12,098 nt of DNA from an uncultured Collinsella sp. (lineage in GTDB: Bacteria > Actinomycetota > Coriobacteriia > Coriobacteriales > Coriobacteriaceae). The stretch is taken from the NCBI GenBank assembly GCA_900547805.1, contig URIE01000048.1, positions 1-12,098 on the forward strand, in the 5' to 3' direction. A model generated the notes under the pieces. It did no database searches. It was given only the letters and a program-made list of their open reading frames with translations, and was not told the DNA's origin. Of the stretch, positions 1 to 7,043 are shown piece after piece; the stretch's first letter is position 1, and every line of letters starts with the position of its first letter. The position numbers and the translations under genes were made by a program.

Positions 1-249
1 GCAGGTGATCTCGGTCACGACCTTGTGCGCATAGGGCACGGCAACACGGCCGTAGCCAGTCGCGACCACGCGAGCATCTTCGGCCGTCACGTCATAGCCG
101 GCCGCTGCCAGTGCCTCGCGCAGCCGCTCGGAAGCATCGACCGAGGAGAACCCGGTTGGCTGCACGCACGTCCACGCCACCGAACCCTCCCCGTCGACCA
201 CAGCAGCCTTAGCCGCCGTAGACCCGATATCGATCCCGATCCCTATCAT
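1..249 (-). CDS. 2-hydroxyacyl-CoA dehydratase activase, HgdC-type ATPase (partial)
   Basis: N-terminal 83 residues of a BadF/BadG/HgdC-family ATPase; the 3' part lies beyond base 1. Seen directly: the first phosphate-binding loop of the actin-like ATPase fold, GIDIGST (residues 5-11) followed by AAKA, then ATGYGR (63-68) and VTEITC at the cut end, where family members continue toward the cysteines that bind an iron-sulfur cluster shared by the homodimer. Family knowledge: the reduced activase hydrolyses ATP to inject one low-potential electron into its partner dehydratase or double-cubane reductase. The ATG at 249 is preceded on the minus strand by GGAAGAG at suitable spacing. It is the third gene of the operon with its two likely partners, separated from the 387-aa gene by 155 bp that hold one copy of a structured repeat. 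The family call is firm; the exact substrate system is not. Confidence 0.88.
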   Translation of the reverse strand, partial: MIGIGIDIGSTAAKAAVVDGEGSVAWTCVQPTGFSSVDASERLREALAAAGYDVTAEDARVVATGYGRVAVPYAHKVVTEITC

Positions 250-301
250 GGCTCTCTTCCAATCTAAACATCAAAGGTAGCGGCGCGTTCAGGCGCCTTA
301 G

Positions 302-410
302 CTCTAGGTTTCTCAGGTGCCGGAGATTGCCCCGAAAGAGGAGCGCAGCGTACTTTGGGTACGCAAGCGACGGTTTGAGGAGCAAGATCCGGCGCCTGAG
401 GAAGCTAGAG
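302..410. repeat. structured intergenic repeat, copy 1
   Basis: A 109-bp imperfect inverted repeat between the 387-aa gene and the activase. Outer arms are 302-330 and 382-410 (starting CTCTAG, ending CTAGAG): 26 of 29 positions pair on the plus strand, two of them as G-T wobbles. The gaps are one G/G mismatch and a tandem GA/AG mismatch. Inside is a second hairpin: GCGTAC (348-353), a five-base loop, GTACGC (359-364), with a further CGC/GCG pairing at 344-346 and 367-369. The right outer arm contains the stop codon (405-407) of the 387-aa gene. A second copy lies at 1602-1703. It could be a REP-like DNA element or a structured RNA; no coding potential is evident. Confidence 0.8.
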
Positions 411-1568
411 GGTTTCGATGAAGGCGGCGATGCGGGTCTCGATCTGGCCCATGTCGCCGTTGCTGTAATCGGTCTCGATCTTCATGTACGGAATACCCGC
501 ACCCTCGACAGCCTCCTGCATGCGCGCACTCTCCACGTTAAAGGTGTGGCACGCCTGGAGCACGCTCTCTACCACGCCATCGACATGATACTTCTCGCAC
601 ATAGCCAGCGTGTTTTCCATACGACCGTCGTTGGGCGTCATGACCGAGCAGTTGATGTCCAGGTAGCGGTCGGCGATGGAGCGCAGGATGTCGGGAGCCT
701 CCGGATCGATCATCATGGCCGCCGTGCGCTCGCCCGAGCAGTCGTCCATGCACACGACCACGCCGCCGTTGGACTCGATGGTGCGACCGATCTTGTTGAT
801 CACGCCGCCCACCGGGCAGCCGGTGATCAGAATGCGCTTGGCGTCTGCCGCGACCGGGCGCTCGCCCGCGTCGTAGGCCTCGCGCAGCTTGGCAACCTTT
901 TGCTCCAGCTGCTGCGTATAGGCCTCGATATCAAAGCTGAACGTACCGGCAAACATGGTGCTCATCAGATCGACGCCGCTCATGGCCGCCGGCTGGTTGG
1001 CCTGCAGCGCAAACATCTCGAGCTGGGCCGCACGCAAGCGGTTGCGACGACGGACGGCAGCGCGCAGGTCATCGTCGGTAATCGTGATGCCGTAGAAGCC
1101 CTCGAGCTCCTCCTTGAGCAGGCGGCACTCCTCGTACCAGCCTTCACGCTCGTAGGCGCGATCGCGACCCTGCGGAAGATGCAGAATGTGCGTGCGCTTG
1201 AGCTCGTTGAGCAGCTCGTACATCTTCTTCTTGCCGTCGCAGGTGGTCTCGCCGATGATCATGTCGCTAAAGTACGTAAACGGGCACTTTTGCGAGTAGG
1301 CAAAGCCGTAGGTCGACTTGATGAGCGGGCAGAGGTTTGCCGGCAGCACCTTCTCGGCCTCGGGAATCACCTCATCGGACGTACCGCACAGAGCGACACT
1401 CGCAGCCCCCGCGGCATCGATAATCTCGAGCGGCGTATAGCTGCACAAAAAGCCGACCAGGCGATTACCCGCCTGCTTGTAATCCTTAACGCGAATAAAC
1501 GCCGCCTTGCGCTGCTCGTTGAACTCCTCAAACGTGCTGGGCAACGGCTGCTCAATATTTTCCGACAT
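405..1568 (-). CDS. 2-hydroxyacyl-CoA dehydratase / double-cubane-cluster reductase family subunit, 387 aa
   Basis: A 387-aa member of the HgdB/FldC/YjiM family, iron-sulfur proteins that work with an ATP-dependent activase in the cytoplasm of anaerobes. Visible landmarks: cysteines at 42, 61, 80 (CPLIKS), 95 (CPF), 110 (TTCDGKKKMYE), 277 (DDCSG), 307 (INCSV) and 340 (QAC), and ETDYS near the C-terminus. All eight of these cysteines recur in the 427-aa neighbour. The start at 1568 was chosen because AGGAG lies five bases upstream of its ATG; the frame stays open 30 codons further, but that stretch is the intergenic repeat. It is the second gene of the operon, upstream of the activase. The TTCDGKKKMYE motif suggests the YjiM-like/double-cubane branch, but a true dehydratase subunit acting on a hydroxyacyl-CoA cannot be excluded. 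The family is secure; the reaction is unresolved. Confidence 0.85.
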   Translation of the reverse strand: MSENIEQPLPSTFEEFNEQRKAAFIRVKDYKQAGNRLVGFLCSYTPLEIIDAAGAASVALCGTSDEVIPEAEKVLPANLCPLIKSTYGFAYSQKCPFTYFSDMIIGETTCDGKKKMYELLNELKRTHILHLPQGRDRAYEREGWYEECRLLKEELEGFYGITITDDDLRAAVRRRNRLRAAQLEMFALQANQPAAMSGVDLMSTMFAGTFSFDIEAYTQQLEQKVAKLREAYDAGERPVAADAKRILITGCPVGGVINKIGRTIESNGGVVVCMDDCSGERTAAMMIDPEAPDILRSIADRYLDINCSVMTPNDGRMENTLAMCEKYHVDGVVESVLQACHTFNVESARMQEAVEGAGIPYMKIETDYSNGDMGQIETRIAAFIETL

Positions 1569-1601
1569 ATAACTCCTAAACCTTTTAACCAACCAAGGAA
1601 A

Positions 1602-1703
1602 CGGCTTTCCCAGGTGCCCGAGGTTGCCGTGAAAGAGACGCGCCGCGTACTTTGGCACGCAAGCGACGGTTTGAACGGCAAGATCGGGTGCCTGGGAAAG
1701 CCG
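1602..1703. repeat. structured intergenic repeat, copy 2
   Basis: A 102-bp inverted repeat between the two dehydratase-family genes, in the same orientation as copy 1. The outer arms (1602-1628 and 1677-1703, starting CGGCTTTCCC and ending GGGAAAGCCG) pair with two wobbles on the plus strand and one two-base mismatch at the same place as in copy 1. The inner hairpin is GCGTAC, TTTG, GCACGC with the same flanking CGC/GCG pairing. Stretches such as TACTTTGG and ACGCAAGCGACGGTTTGA are shared with copy 1, while the outermost stem has a different sequence but still pairs. It ends 15 bp before the stop codon of the 427-aa gene. Confidence 0.8.
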
Positions 1704-1718
1704 CCGGGACGGATAGTC

Positions 1719-3002
1719 CTAAATGGTTTCCAAGAAAGCCTCAATCCTGGTTTGCAGTTGACCGGCGTCCTCGCCGGCGTAGTCGGTCGTGATGTGCATA
1801 AACGGGATGCCGGCCTCCTCGGCGGCCTTCTCCACGGCAAACGACTCCATCTCGTAGAGCGTGCAGAACTGCAGGGCCACGTCGACGATGCCGTCGGCAT
1901 GCAGGTCCTTGGCCATCTGGACAATGTCCTTCATACGCTGGTCGTTGGGCGTAAAGACGGCGCAGTTGATCTTAAAGTAGCGCTCGGCGATGGCGTCGAG
2001 CATCTCGTCGACCGTCTCGCCGCTCTCGTCCACCAGGTCCTTGTAGTAGCGCGAACCCGTGCAGGACTCCTCGCCCACCACAACGCCGCCGGCCTTCTCG
2101 ATGAGGTTGAACAGCTTCCAGTTGGGCACGGCCATGGGCGTACCGGTGTACAGGATGCGCTTGGTCCCCTTGGGCGCCACGCCCTCGCCGGCCTCGACAC
2201 GCTGCTCGCACTCAGCCGCCATATCGTTGATGGCTCCGGTCAGACGCGGCGTGTCGTCCATAAAGGCGGCCTGAACGGTCAGCAGGCTGTCGAGACCGCT
2301 GATGGGCGCCGGGTCGGCAGCGCGGGTTGCAGCGAGGCGCTGCAGGGCGCGGCGCTTCTCATTGACGGCGTGGATGGCGGCCTTCAGACGCTCGGGCGTA
2401 ATCTTGACGCCGCACTCGTCCTCGATCTTGGCGGCGAGCTTCTTGACCTCGGCCTTCCAGGTCACGAGCGTCGACTCGTCGTGCACGTTGGGAATATCCA
2501 TGACGTACATGTTCTTTTGCGTTGCAAAGAACTCGTAGGCTTTCTTCTTGCCATCGCAGGTGTTCTCGCCTACCACCAAGTCACTCGACTCAATATAGGG
2601 GCAGACCTCGCCCAGCTTAAAGCCGGCAAAGCTCTTGATAAGCGGGCAGGTGTTGCGCGGCAGGTGCTCCTCGACCTTATCGGTTGCCCAGTCGGCACCC
2701 GAGCACAGACCCACGGGAATGCCGTCACAGGCAAGCACGATCTCCTCGGGCACGTACACGCAGAACGAGCCCACGATCTTGGTGGCCTCGCCGGCCTCCT
2801 TCTTGTCGAGCATCTCCTTAATGCGACCGCTATGGATGTTGGTGGCCACAAAGTCCAGGTAGGACGTGGACTTGGGGCGATTGTTCTGCGTCAGGAACAT
2901 ATCGCCGTACATCTGGCCCACGGCGCCCAGCAGCATATCGTGGTCGGCAAGATTCATGCCGAGGCTCTCCCACATCGGATGGAAATCAAATTCTTCAGCC
3001 AT
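1719..3002 (-). CDS. 2-hydroxyacyl-CoA dehydratase / double-cubane-cluster reductase family subunit, 427 aa
   Basis: First gene of the operon and a paralogue of the next one. The HgdB-family fold is indicated by cysteines at 81, 100, 119 (TCPLIKSF), 134 (CPY), 149 (ENTCDGKKKAYE), 314 (ESCTG), 347 (INCAV) and 380 (QFC), and TTDYAGEDAGQLQTRIEAF at the C-terminus, mirrored by ETDYSNGDMGQIETRIAAF in the 387-aa protein. It differs mainly by an N-terminal extension of about 40 residues. Known family roles are ATP- and activase-dependent dehydration of 2-hydroxyacyl-CoA (HgdAB, FldBC types) or reduction at a double-cubane cluster (DCCP/YjiM). Two adjacent paralogues could form a heterodimer or be separate enzymes fed by one activase. 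The ATG at 3002 follows GAGGGG on the minus strand. A 56-codon reading frame from the leader overlaps its first codons by eight bases. Confidence 0.85.
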   Translation of the reverse strand: MAEEFDFHPMWESLGMNLADHDMLLGAVGQMYGDMFLTQNNRPKSTSYLDFVATNIHSGRIKEMLDKKEAGEATKIVGSFCVYVPEEIVLACDGIPVGLCSGADWATDKVEEHLPRNTCPLIKSFAGFKLGEVCPYIESSDLVVGENTCDGKKKAYEFFATQKNMYVMDIPNVHDESTLVTWKAEVKKLAAKIEDECGVKITPERLKAAIHAVNEKRRALQRLAATRAADPAPISGLDSLLTVQAAFMDDTPRLTGAINDMAAECEQRVEAGEGVAPKGTKRILYTGTPMAVPNWKLFNLIEKAGGVVVGEESCTGSRYYKDLVDESGETVDEMLDAIAERYFKINCAVFTPNDQRMKDIVQMAKDLHADGIVDVALQFCTLYEMESFAVEKAAEEAGIPFMHITTDYAGEDAGQLQTRIEAFLETI

Positions 3003-3260
3003 GACGGTTCCCCTCTCGAACCAAATACGGATAGCTACGGTATTGCTGCACGACGGACGGCGATTGCCCGGCCGTGCTCAAACCCGGAATTTTAGGGAAC
3101 CTGCTTTGCAGTCGATTATTTAGTTGTGCGTCGTCTCTCCCGGAGCCGTGAACATACCTGCTCATATGCGACTCCGAGCCATATATAGGGCACGCGCGGC
3201 AACGCGGCGAATGTATGTCGTTTGTGGCATGTGCGCACCCTCCTTAACCAGTCAAGGTCA

Positions 3261-3289
3261 ACTATATCAGCGGTCATCGTCCAGACGAA
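3261..3289 (-). promoter_or_regulatory. candidate promoter of the dehydratase operon
   Basis: On the minus strand a -10-like TATAGT (3266-3261) lies 17 bp downstream of a weak -35-like TTCGTC (3289-3284). The predicted transcript would begin shortly before the AAGGAGGG at about 3237-3244 that leads the 22-codon frame. The -35 is poor, so the call rests on the -10, the spacing and the position ahead of the operon. Confidence 0.3.
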
Positions 3290-3391
3290 CACCGTTGACA
3301 TTCGTACGACAGCCTCGCGTGCCGTCGTTTAATAAATAATTATCTTGATTGATAAGAGTCTGTCATCCCTCATTCGGCAAGCGGCAAGACA

Positions 3392-3406
3392 AAGCCGCCG
3401 AGGCTT
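3392..3406 (-). terminator. possible weak terminator after modC
   Basis: A short hairpin (AAGCC, five-base loop, GGCTT) followed on the minus strand by TTGTCTTG, 26 bp beyond the modC stop. The stem is short and the T-run interrupted, so it may be inefficient or incidental. Confidence 0.25.
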
Positions 3407-3431
3407 ATATCCCCGACAGCATTACCCGGCG

Positions 3432-4502
3432 CTATCGACAAACCAGGTGGATCCTACTCGCATCGAAGTGCATGCGCAGCGTCTCGCCTGCTTGCGGCAG
3501 CCCGTCGGCAGCAACGTTCACTTTGTTGACCTTCCACTGCAGACGCGTGGGCGCATCAGCGCGCGGCACGTCCAGCAGCACCAGGCGCTCAAAGCGCGAA
3601 TCGCTCACTCGGGCCACGTGCAAATCATAGCTGTTGCGACCCCGCTCCGCGCGATTGTCAACATGGAAGTAGCTTGCGCGAATGCCCAGGTACGCCACAT
3701 TATCGGGAACCTCGCGACCCACGTTAAAGGTCATGCCCCAGTCGAGGGCCTCAACTTCTTCGTCGCCGATCTTGCGCGCCCGGCTTGTGTTCTTGCACCC
3801 CGTCAGGCGCAGCGCCGCCAGCGTCTGCGGACGGCGAACCACGTCCTCGATGGAGCCGATCTCCTCAACATGCCCGTCGTGCATCACACAGATGCGTTGG
3901 CACAGGCGGCACGCTTCATCGATGTCGTGGCTCACGTAGAGCACGGTGCGGTTGCACACATCGAACAGGTCGAGAATATTCTGCTCGAGGGCGCTCTTGA
4001 GGTACGCATCGAGCGCACTCATGGGCTCGTCGAACATAAAGATGCCCGGATGCGCCGCCACCATGCGCGCAAGCGCCACACGTTGCTGCTGACCGCCCGA
4101 AAGTCGTGCGGGATAGCGGTCGGCAAAATCGGCTAGACCGAAAATGCTCAGATAGCGCTCGGCGAGCTTTTTGCGCGCGGCGGCATCGCCCGCGCCCTTT
4201 ACACCGGCACATACGTTATCGGCCACCGTCATGTTGGGAAACAGCTGATAGTTTTGGAACAGCAGGGCGCATTTGCGCGCCTGGGGCGACAGGTTGATGC
4301 CCGCCGACGAGTCAAAAAAGGTCACACCGTTGACGACGATCTTGCCCTCGTCGGGCGTCTCCACGCCGGCAATGCAGCGCAGCGTACAGCTCTTGCCACA
4401 ACCCGAGGCACCCAGCAGCGCCACGCGCTCCTCGCCAGCCTCGAGCTGAATGTCGAGCACAAACCCGGGATAACGTTTCTTAATATCCAGAACGAGCGAC
4501 AT
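3432..4502 (-). CDS. modC: molybdate ABC transporter ATP-binding protein
   Basis: A 356-aa ABC ATPase that powers molybdate import at the cytoplasmic face of the membrane. Seen directly: Walker A GASGCGKS (31-38), Q-loop glutamine in LFQNYQ (83), signature LSGGQQQR (134-141), Walker B IFMFDEP (154-160), D-loop SALD (162-165) and the switch histidine in YVSHD (192). The C-terminal 120 residues, beginning around TGCKNTSRA, form a ModC-style accessory domain, although no clear Mop motif was recognised. The ATG at 4502 lies three bases past the modB stop, with its ribosome-binding site (GGAGG) inside the modB 3' end, which implies translational coupling. Substrate is inferred from modA, modB and the adjacent cofactor genes; tungstate is possible. 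Confidence 0.92.
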   Translation of the reverse strand: MSLVLDIKKRYPGFVLDIQLEAGEERVALLGASGCGKSCTLRCIAGVETPDEGKIVVNGVTFFDSSAGINLSPQARKCALLFQNYQLFPNMTVADNVCAGVKGAGDAAARKKLAERYLSIFGLADFADRYPARLSGGQQQRVALARMVAAHPGIFMFDEPMSALDAYLKSALEQNILDLFDVCNRTVLYVSHDIDEACRLCQRICVMHDGHVEEIGSIEDVVRRPQTLAALRLTGCKNTSRARKIGDEEVEALDWGMTFNVGREVPDNVAYLGIRASYFHVDNRAERGRNSYDLHVARVSDSRFERLVLLDVPRADAPTRLQWKVNKVNVAADGLPQAGETLRMHFDASRIHLVCR

Positions 4503-4505
4503 GGC

Positions 4506-5948
4506 TTATCGACCTCCCTGCGGCGCCGCATCATCGCGCATGAGCTCGGCCAGTGCCTCGCGATCAATACGCAAGGCATCGCCGCCCGCCGGGTCGAGCG
4601 AATCGCCCTGTCCGGCGAGATCTTTGGCCTGTTTGCGCTCCGCACGGAAAAGGCCCCGCTCGCGATACTTTTGCGAATGCGCGGTGTACATGTTGATGAA
4701 CAGAATGACCAGGAAACTGAACACGATCACGACGGCGACCCAAAAGAGGGCCACCGATGTGTTGCCGCCCATCCACTCAAAGTAGATGGCGATGGGGATG
4801 GTCTGCGTAATACCGGCGTAGTTGCCCGCAAAGAACAGCGTGCAGCCAAACTCGCCCATCGCGCGGGCAAAGGCGAGCACCGTGCCGGCGGCGATGGAGG
4901 GCCAGCCGAGCGGCATCATGAGCTTGGCAAAGATGCGACGTTCGGACCATCCCAAGGTTCGCGCGGCGTCGAGCATCTGCGTATCGAGGCTCTCGAAGGC
5001 ACCGAGCGCCGTACGGTAGACCAGGGGAAACGACACCACCACGGCAGATATCACCGCCGCGGGCCACGTAAAGACGATCGAGACGCCGTGCGCGATAAGC
5101 CACTGGCCCACCCCGGTCGAGCGGCCAAACAGCATAAGCAGCAAAAAGCCGCACACCGTAGGCGGCAGCACCATAGGAATCGTAAAGACCGAATCGAGCA
5201 GGCCCTTGATGCGACTCGAGGTACCCATAGTCTTCCACGCGGCAAACAGGCCCAGTGCAAAGGCAATCACCAGGGCAAGGCCGCTCGTTTTGATAGACAC
5301 CCAAAACGGACGGTAGTCGATGTCGCCCAAAAAGGAAGTCAGAGAGGTCAAGGGCCCCTGCTCATCCCGCAACACGACAGACGATGCCTCTACCATTTGA
5401 GCGCTATCAAGCCAACGCGCGCCGCCCTTGGCATCACCCGAGGCCGATGCAATCACCACATAGCGGTCCCCATCCGCACCGCGCTCGTCAAAGCCATAGG
5501 TATACCCGCCGGCGTCAAACGTTGTTTCCGCCGTGACATACCAAGGAAGATCCACGTCCCCTAACTGCGCACCCCCCATGCAGTTTGCGCCGTCGAGCTT
5601 ACAGACGAGGGCCTTGAGACCCGATACGCACTCGTTGTCCTGCGGATCCAATCCATACTTCTCGACCGCCTTGGGCGATATCCACACCACAACGCGATCG
5701 GCAGCAGGCGCCACTACAAGGTCCACGTCCTCGTCAACGGGAAACCGGTAGCCTTCAGGCTGGCCCTCCATGGTACGGGCGGTCCCCTTGGCCAACCGCT
5801 CAAAACCCTCGATCCCATAGGAAAGCCCATGGGCGGTCGCAGCAACCTGAGCTCCATCCTCAGCGTCTCCAGCAAACGCAAATCCCGGCACCCAGCAAAG
5901 CGTGAAGGTTAAAGCACAGGCGACAAGGATGCGGAATCTATTAAGCAC
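4506..5948 (-). CDS. modB: molybdate ABC transporter permease with N-terminal extracytoplasmic domain
   Basis: A 480-aa permease about twice the usual ModB length. Order: signal peptide (about 1-26, hydrophobic core LVACALTFTLCWV, likely cut after AFA); an extracytoplasmic region of about 180 residues with cysteines at 107, 116 and 123; then the ModB transmembrane domain (about 212-420). The latter includes the ATPase-contacting EAA-type loop DAARTLGWSERRIFAKLMM (327-345) and the segment RAMGEFGCTLFFAGN. A charged tail of about 55 residues follows. The GTG at 5948 was chosen because GGAG sits six bases upstream and the signal peptide begins there; the frame is open 23 codons further without a comparable site. 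It lies 68 bp after modA and is coupled to modC. The N-terminal domain was not recognised as any named family. Confidence 0.88.
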   Translation of the reverse strand: MLNRFRILVACALTFTLCWVPGFAFAGDAEDGAQVAATAHGLSYGIEGFERLAKGTARTMEGQPEGYRFPVDEDVDLVVAPAADRVVVWISPKAVEKYGLDPQDNECVSGLKALVCKLDGANCMGGAQLGDVDLPWYVTAETTFDAGGYTYGFDERGADGDRYVVIASASGDAKGGARWLDSAQMVEASSVVLRDEQGPLTSLTSFLGDIDYRPFWVSIKTSGLALVIAFALGLFAAWKTMGTSSRIKGLLDSVFTIPMVLPPTVCGFLLLMLFGRSTGVGQWLIAHGVSIVFTWPAAVISAVVVSFPLVYRTALGAFESLDTQMLDAARTLGWSERRIFAKLMMPLGWPSIAAGTVLAFARAMGEFGCTLFFAGNYAGITQTIPIAIYFEWMGGNTSVALFWVAVVIVFSFLVILFINMYTAHSQKYRERGLFRAERKQAKDLAGQGDSLDPAGGDALRIDREALAELMRDDAAPQGGR

Positions 5949-6016
5949 GAAAAGCTCCAAGCGAATACAAGGACGGAGTGAAACACAAAACGATGGAATT
6001 ATCGCGCCAAGCCGCA

Positions 6017-6892
6017 CTACGCGGAAAGCTCAAAGCCGTACTTAGCCCAAATCTTCTGAGCCTTCTTGTTGGTCAGGCAAAAGTCGATAAACGCCTTGGC
6101 CTCGTCGGCGTGCTCGGAGCTCTCGGCAACGGCACCCGGGTACACGATGGGCTTGTGCGAATCCTCGGGGCACACGAAGGCCTCCTCGATGCCGTCGTAG
6201 CGGAAGATATCGGAGCTGTAGACAAAACCGGCCACGCAGTCGCCTGTGGACACATAGGCGGCGGCGGTACCAACTTTGTCGGCCAGGGCCACCTTGTCGG
6301 CGATCTCAGGCGCGTACTCGCCGTCGTCGCCCTCGGTGCCGGTGTAGAGGCCCACAGAAGCCAGCGCCTGGTTGGCGTACTTGCCGGCGGGAACGGTCTT
6401 GGCGTCGCCAATGGCGATCTTGCCGTCCAGATTCGCGACGTCGGCGATGACCTCGACCTTGGTGTCGGAGCCCTCGGCGCGAATGATCACGAGGTCGTTG
6501 ACGAACATGTCCTCGCGCGTATCGGCGTCGACGAGCTCGGCGGCCTCGGCGTCGTCCATGGTGCCCTTGGAAGCGGTGATGAGCACGTCGACCGCAGCAC
6601 CGGCGCGCATCTGCTCGACAAGGTCGCCGGACGCTTTGAACTGCGTGTCGGCAAACGTGGTACCGGTCTGCTCGGTGTAGAGCTCCTGAACCTCGGGCAG
6701 AGCCTTCTCGAGCGAGTTGGCGGCAAAGACCTGCAGCTCGACAGCCTTCTTCTTAGAGGAAGATTTGGCGGAGCCGGCATCGGAACCAGCGGGCTCGGAC
6801 GTCTTGTTGCCCGAGCAGCCGGCAAGGCCAAGGCCGGCGGCAGCGGCAGCAGAAAGCGAGACAAAACCGCGGCGTGAAACCATATCGAACAT
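6017..6892 (-). CDS. modA: molybdate-binding lipoprotein of ABC transporter
   Basis: A 291-aa substrate-binding protein that captures molybdate (or tungstate) outside the membrane and delivers it to ModB. The N-terminus has a twin-arginine motif (SRRGF, 6-10), a hydrophobic stretch and a lipobox LAGC with Cys26, so it is probably a Tat-exported lipoprotein; a Ser/Lys-rich linker follows. ModA hallmarks are FAANSLEKAL (56-65, the first anion-binding loop), ASKGTMDD (107-114) and GDAKTVPAGKYANQAL (162-177). The ATG at 6892 was preferred because AAAGGG lies six bases upstream; a TTG two codons earlier would abut that site. It is the first gene of a modABC operon with its own promoter, separated from the mogA-like gene by a terminator. 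Confidence 0.93.
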   Translation of the reverse strand: MFDMVSRRGFVSLSAAAAAGLGLAGCSGNKTSEPAGSDAGSAKSSSKKKAVELQVFAANSLEKALPEVQELYTEQTGTTFADTQFKASGDLVEQMRAGAAVDVLITASKGTMDDAEAAELVDADTREDMFVNDLVIIRAEGSDTKVEVIADVANLDGKIAIGDAKTVPAGKYANQALASVGLYTGTEGDDGEYAPEIADKVALADKVGTAAAYVSTGDCVAGFVYSSDIFRYDGIEEAFVCPEDSHKPIVYPGAVAESSEHADEAKAFIDFCLTNKKAQKIWAKYGFELSA

Positions 6893-6952
6893 ATTCAACC
6901 CTTTCGGACCTTGTGCCCGGGTACCCCACCGCGGGCTTTAAACTGCAATCAG

Positions 6953-6981
6953 ATTATACTTCTACGAGAATAATGAAAGTG
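6953..6981 (-). promoter_or_regulatory. modABC promoter
   Basis: On the minus strand a perfect -10 TATAAT (6958-6953) is placed about 60 bp upstream of the modA start. The hexamer 17 bp further upstream is CACTTT (6981-6976), a weak -35, and it lies between the arms of the 6965-6995 palindrome. A strong -10 with a weak -35 inside a palindrome suggests regulator-dependent transcription. Confidence 0.6.
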
Positions 6982-7004
6982 AGAAATTATTCTCGCCAGA
7001 GAAT
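6965..7004. promoter_or_regulatory. operator-like palindromes upstream of modA
   Basis: A perfect 10-bp-arm inverted repeat, CGAGAATAAT (6965-6974) and ATTATTCTCG (6986-6995), is followed by a further GAGAAT (6999-7004), which pairs with the adjacent ATTCTC (6989-6994) across GCCA. GAGAA occurs three times on the plus strand (6966, 6981, 6999). The palindrome spans the -35 region of the modA promoter, as expected for a repressor site. It does not resemble the TATAT-type half-sites of enterobacterial ModE. Confidence 0.5.
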
Positions 7005-7043
7005 ATAGTTTCGAGTTGCCGTGCACCTCGGCGTCGCTTCGGC

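Larger units (their letters stand above)
3003..3431. other. 429-bp intergenic region: leader of the dehydratase operon and 3' end of the mod operon
   Basis: No convincing conventional gene lies here. On the minus strand it carries a candidate promoter (3261-3289) and two short ribosome-binding-site-led frames, 22 codons (3162-3230) and 56 codons (2995-3165). They overlap as ATGA, and the second runs into the 427-aa gene. Their third codon positions are much less G/C-rich than those of the neighbouring genes, and the second uses AGG, AGA and CTA, so their coding status is doubtful. The part nearest modC holds a short hairpin (3392-3406). An AT-rich stretch at about 3330-3358 contains the small palindrome TTATC-N6-GATAA. 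Confidence 0.6.

Noticed and set aside
1569..1658. Upstream extension of the 387-aa protein by 30 codons
   Set aside because: The extra codons are translation of the intergenic repeat; the ATG at 1568 has its own strong ribosome-binding site and starts where similarity to the paralogue is plausible.
327..3095. A 922-codon open frame on the plus strand across the dehydratase genes
   Set aside because: It is antisense to two well-supported minus-strand genes, runs through both intergenic repeats, shows no recognisable domain, and is the usual by-product of high third-position G/C.
3116..3301. A 61-codon minus-strand frame in the operon leader
   Set aside because: Its start overlaps the likely promoter region, it lacks a clear ribosome-binding site, and it is out of frame with the better-supported leader ORFs.
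3344..3359. FNR/CRP-like site (TTGAT near TGATAA) in the leader AT-rich patch
   Set aside because: Only one half-site fits; the TTATC-N6-GATAA symmetry does not match the spacing of the FNR consensus.
4254..5564. A 436-codon plus-strand frame
   Set aside because: Antisense to modB and modC, very rich in His, Arg and Gly, with no family motif.
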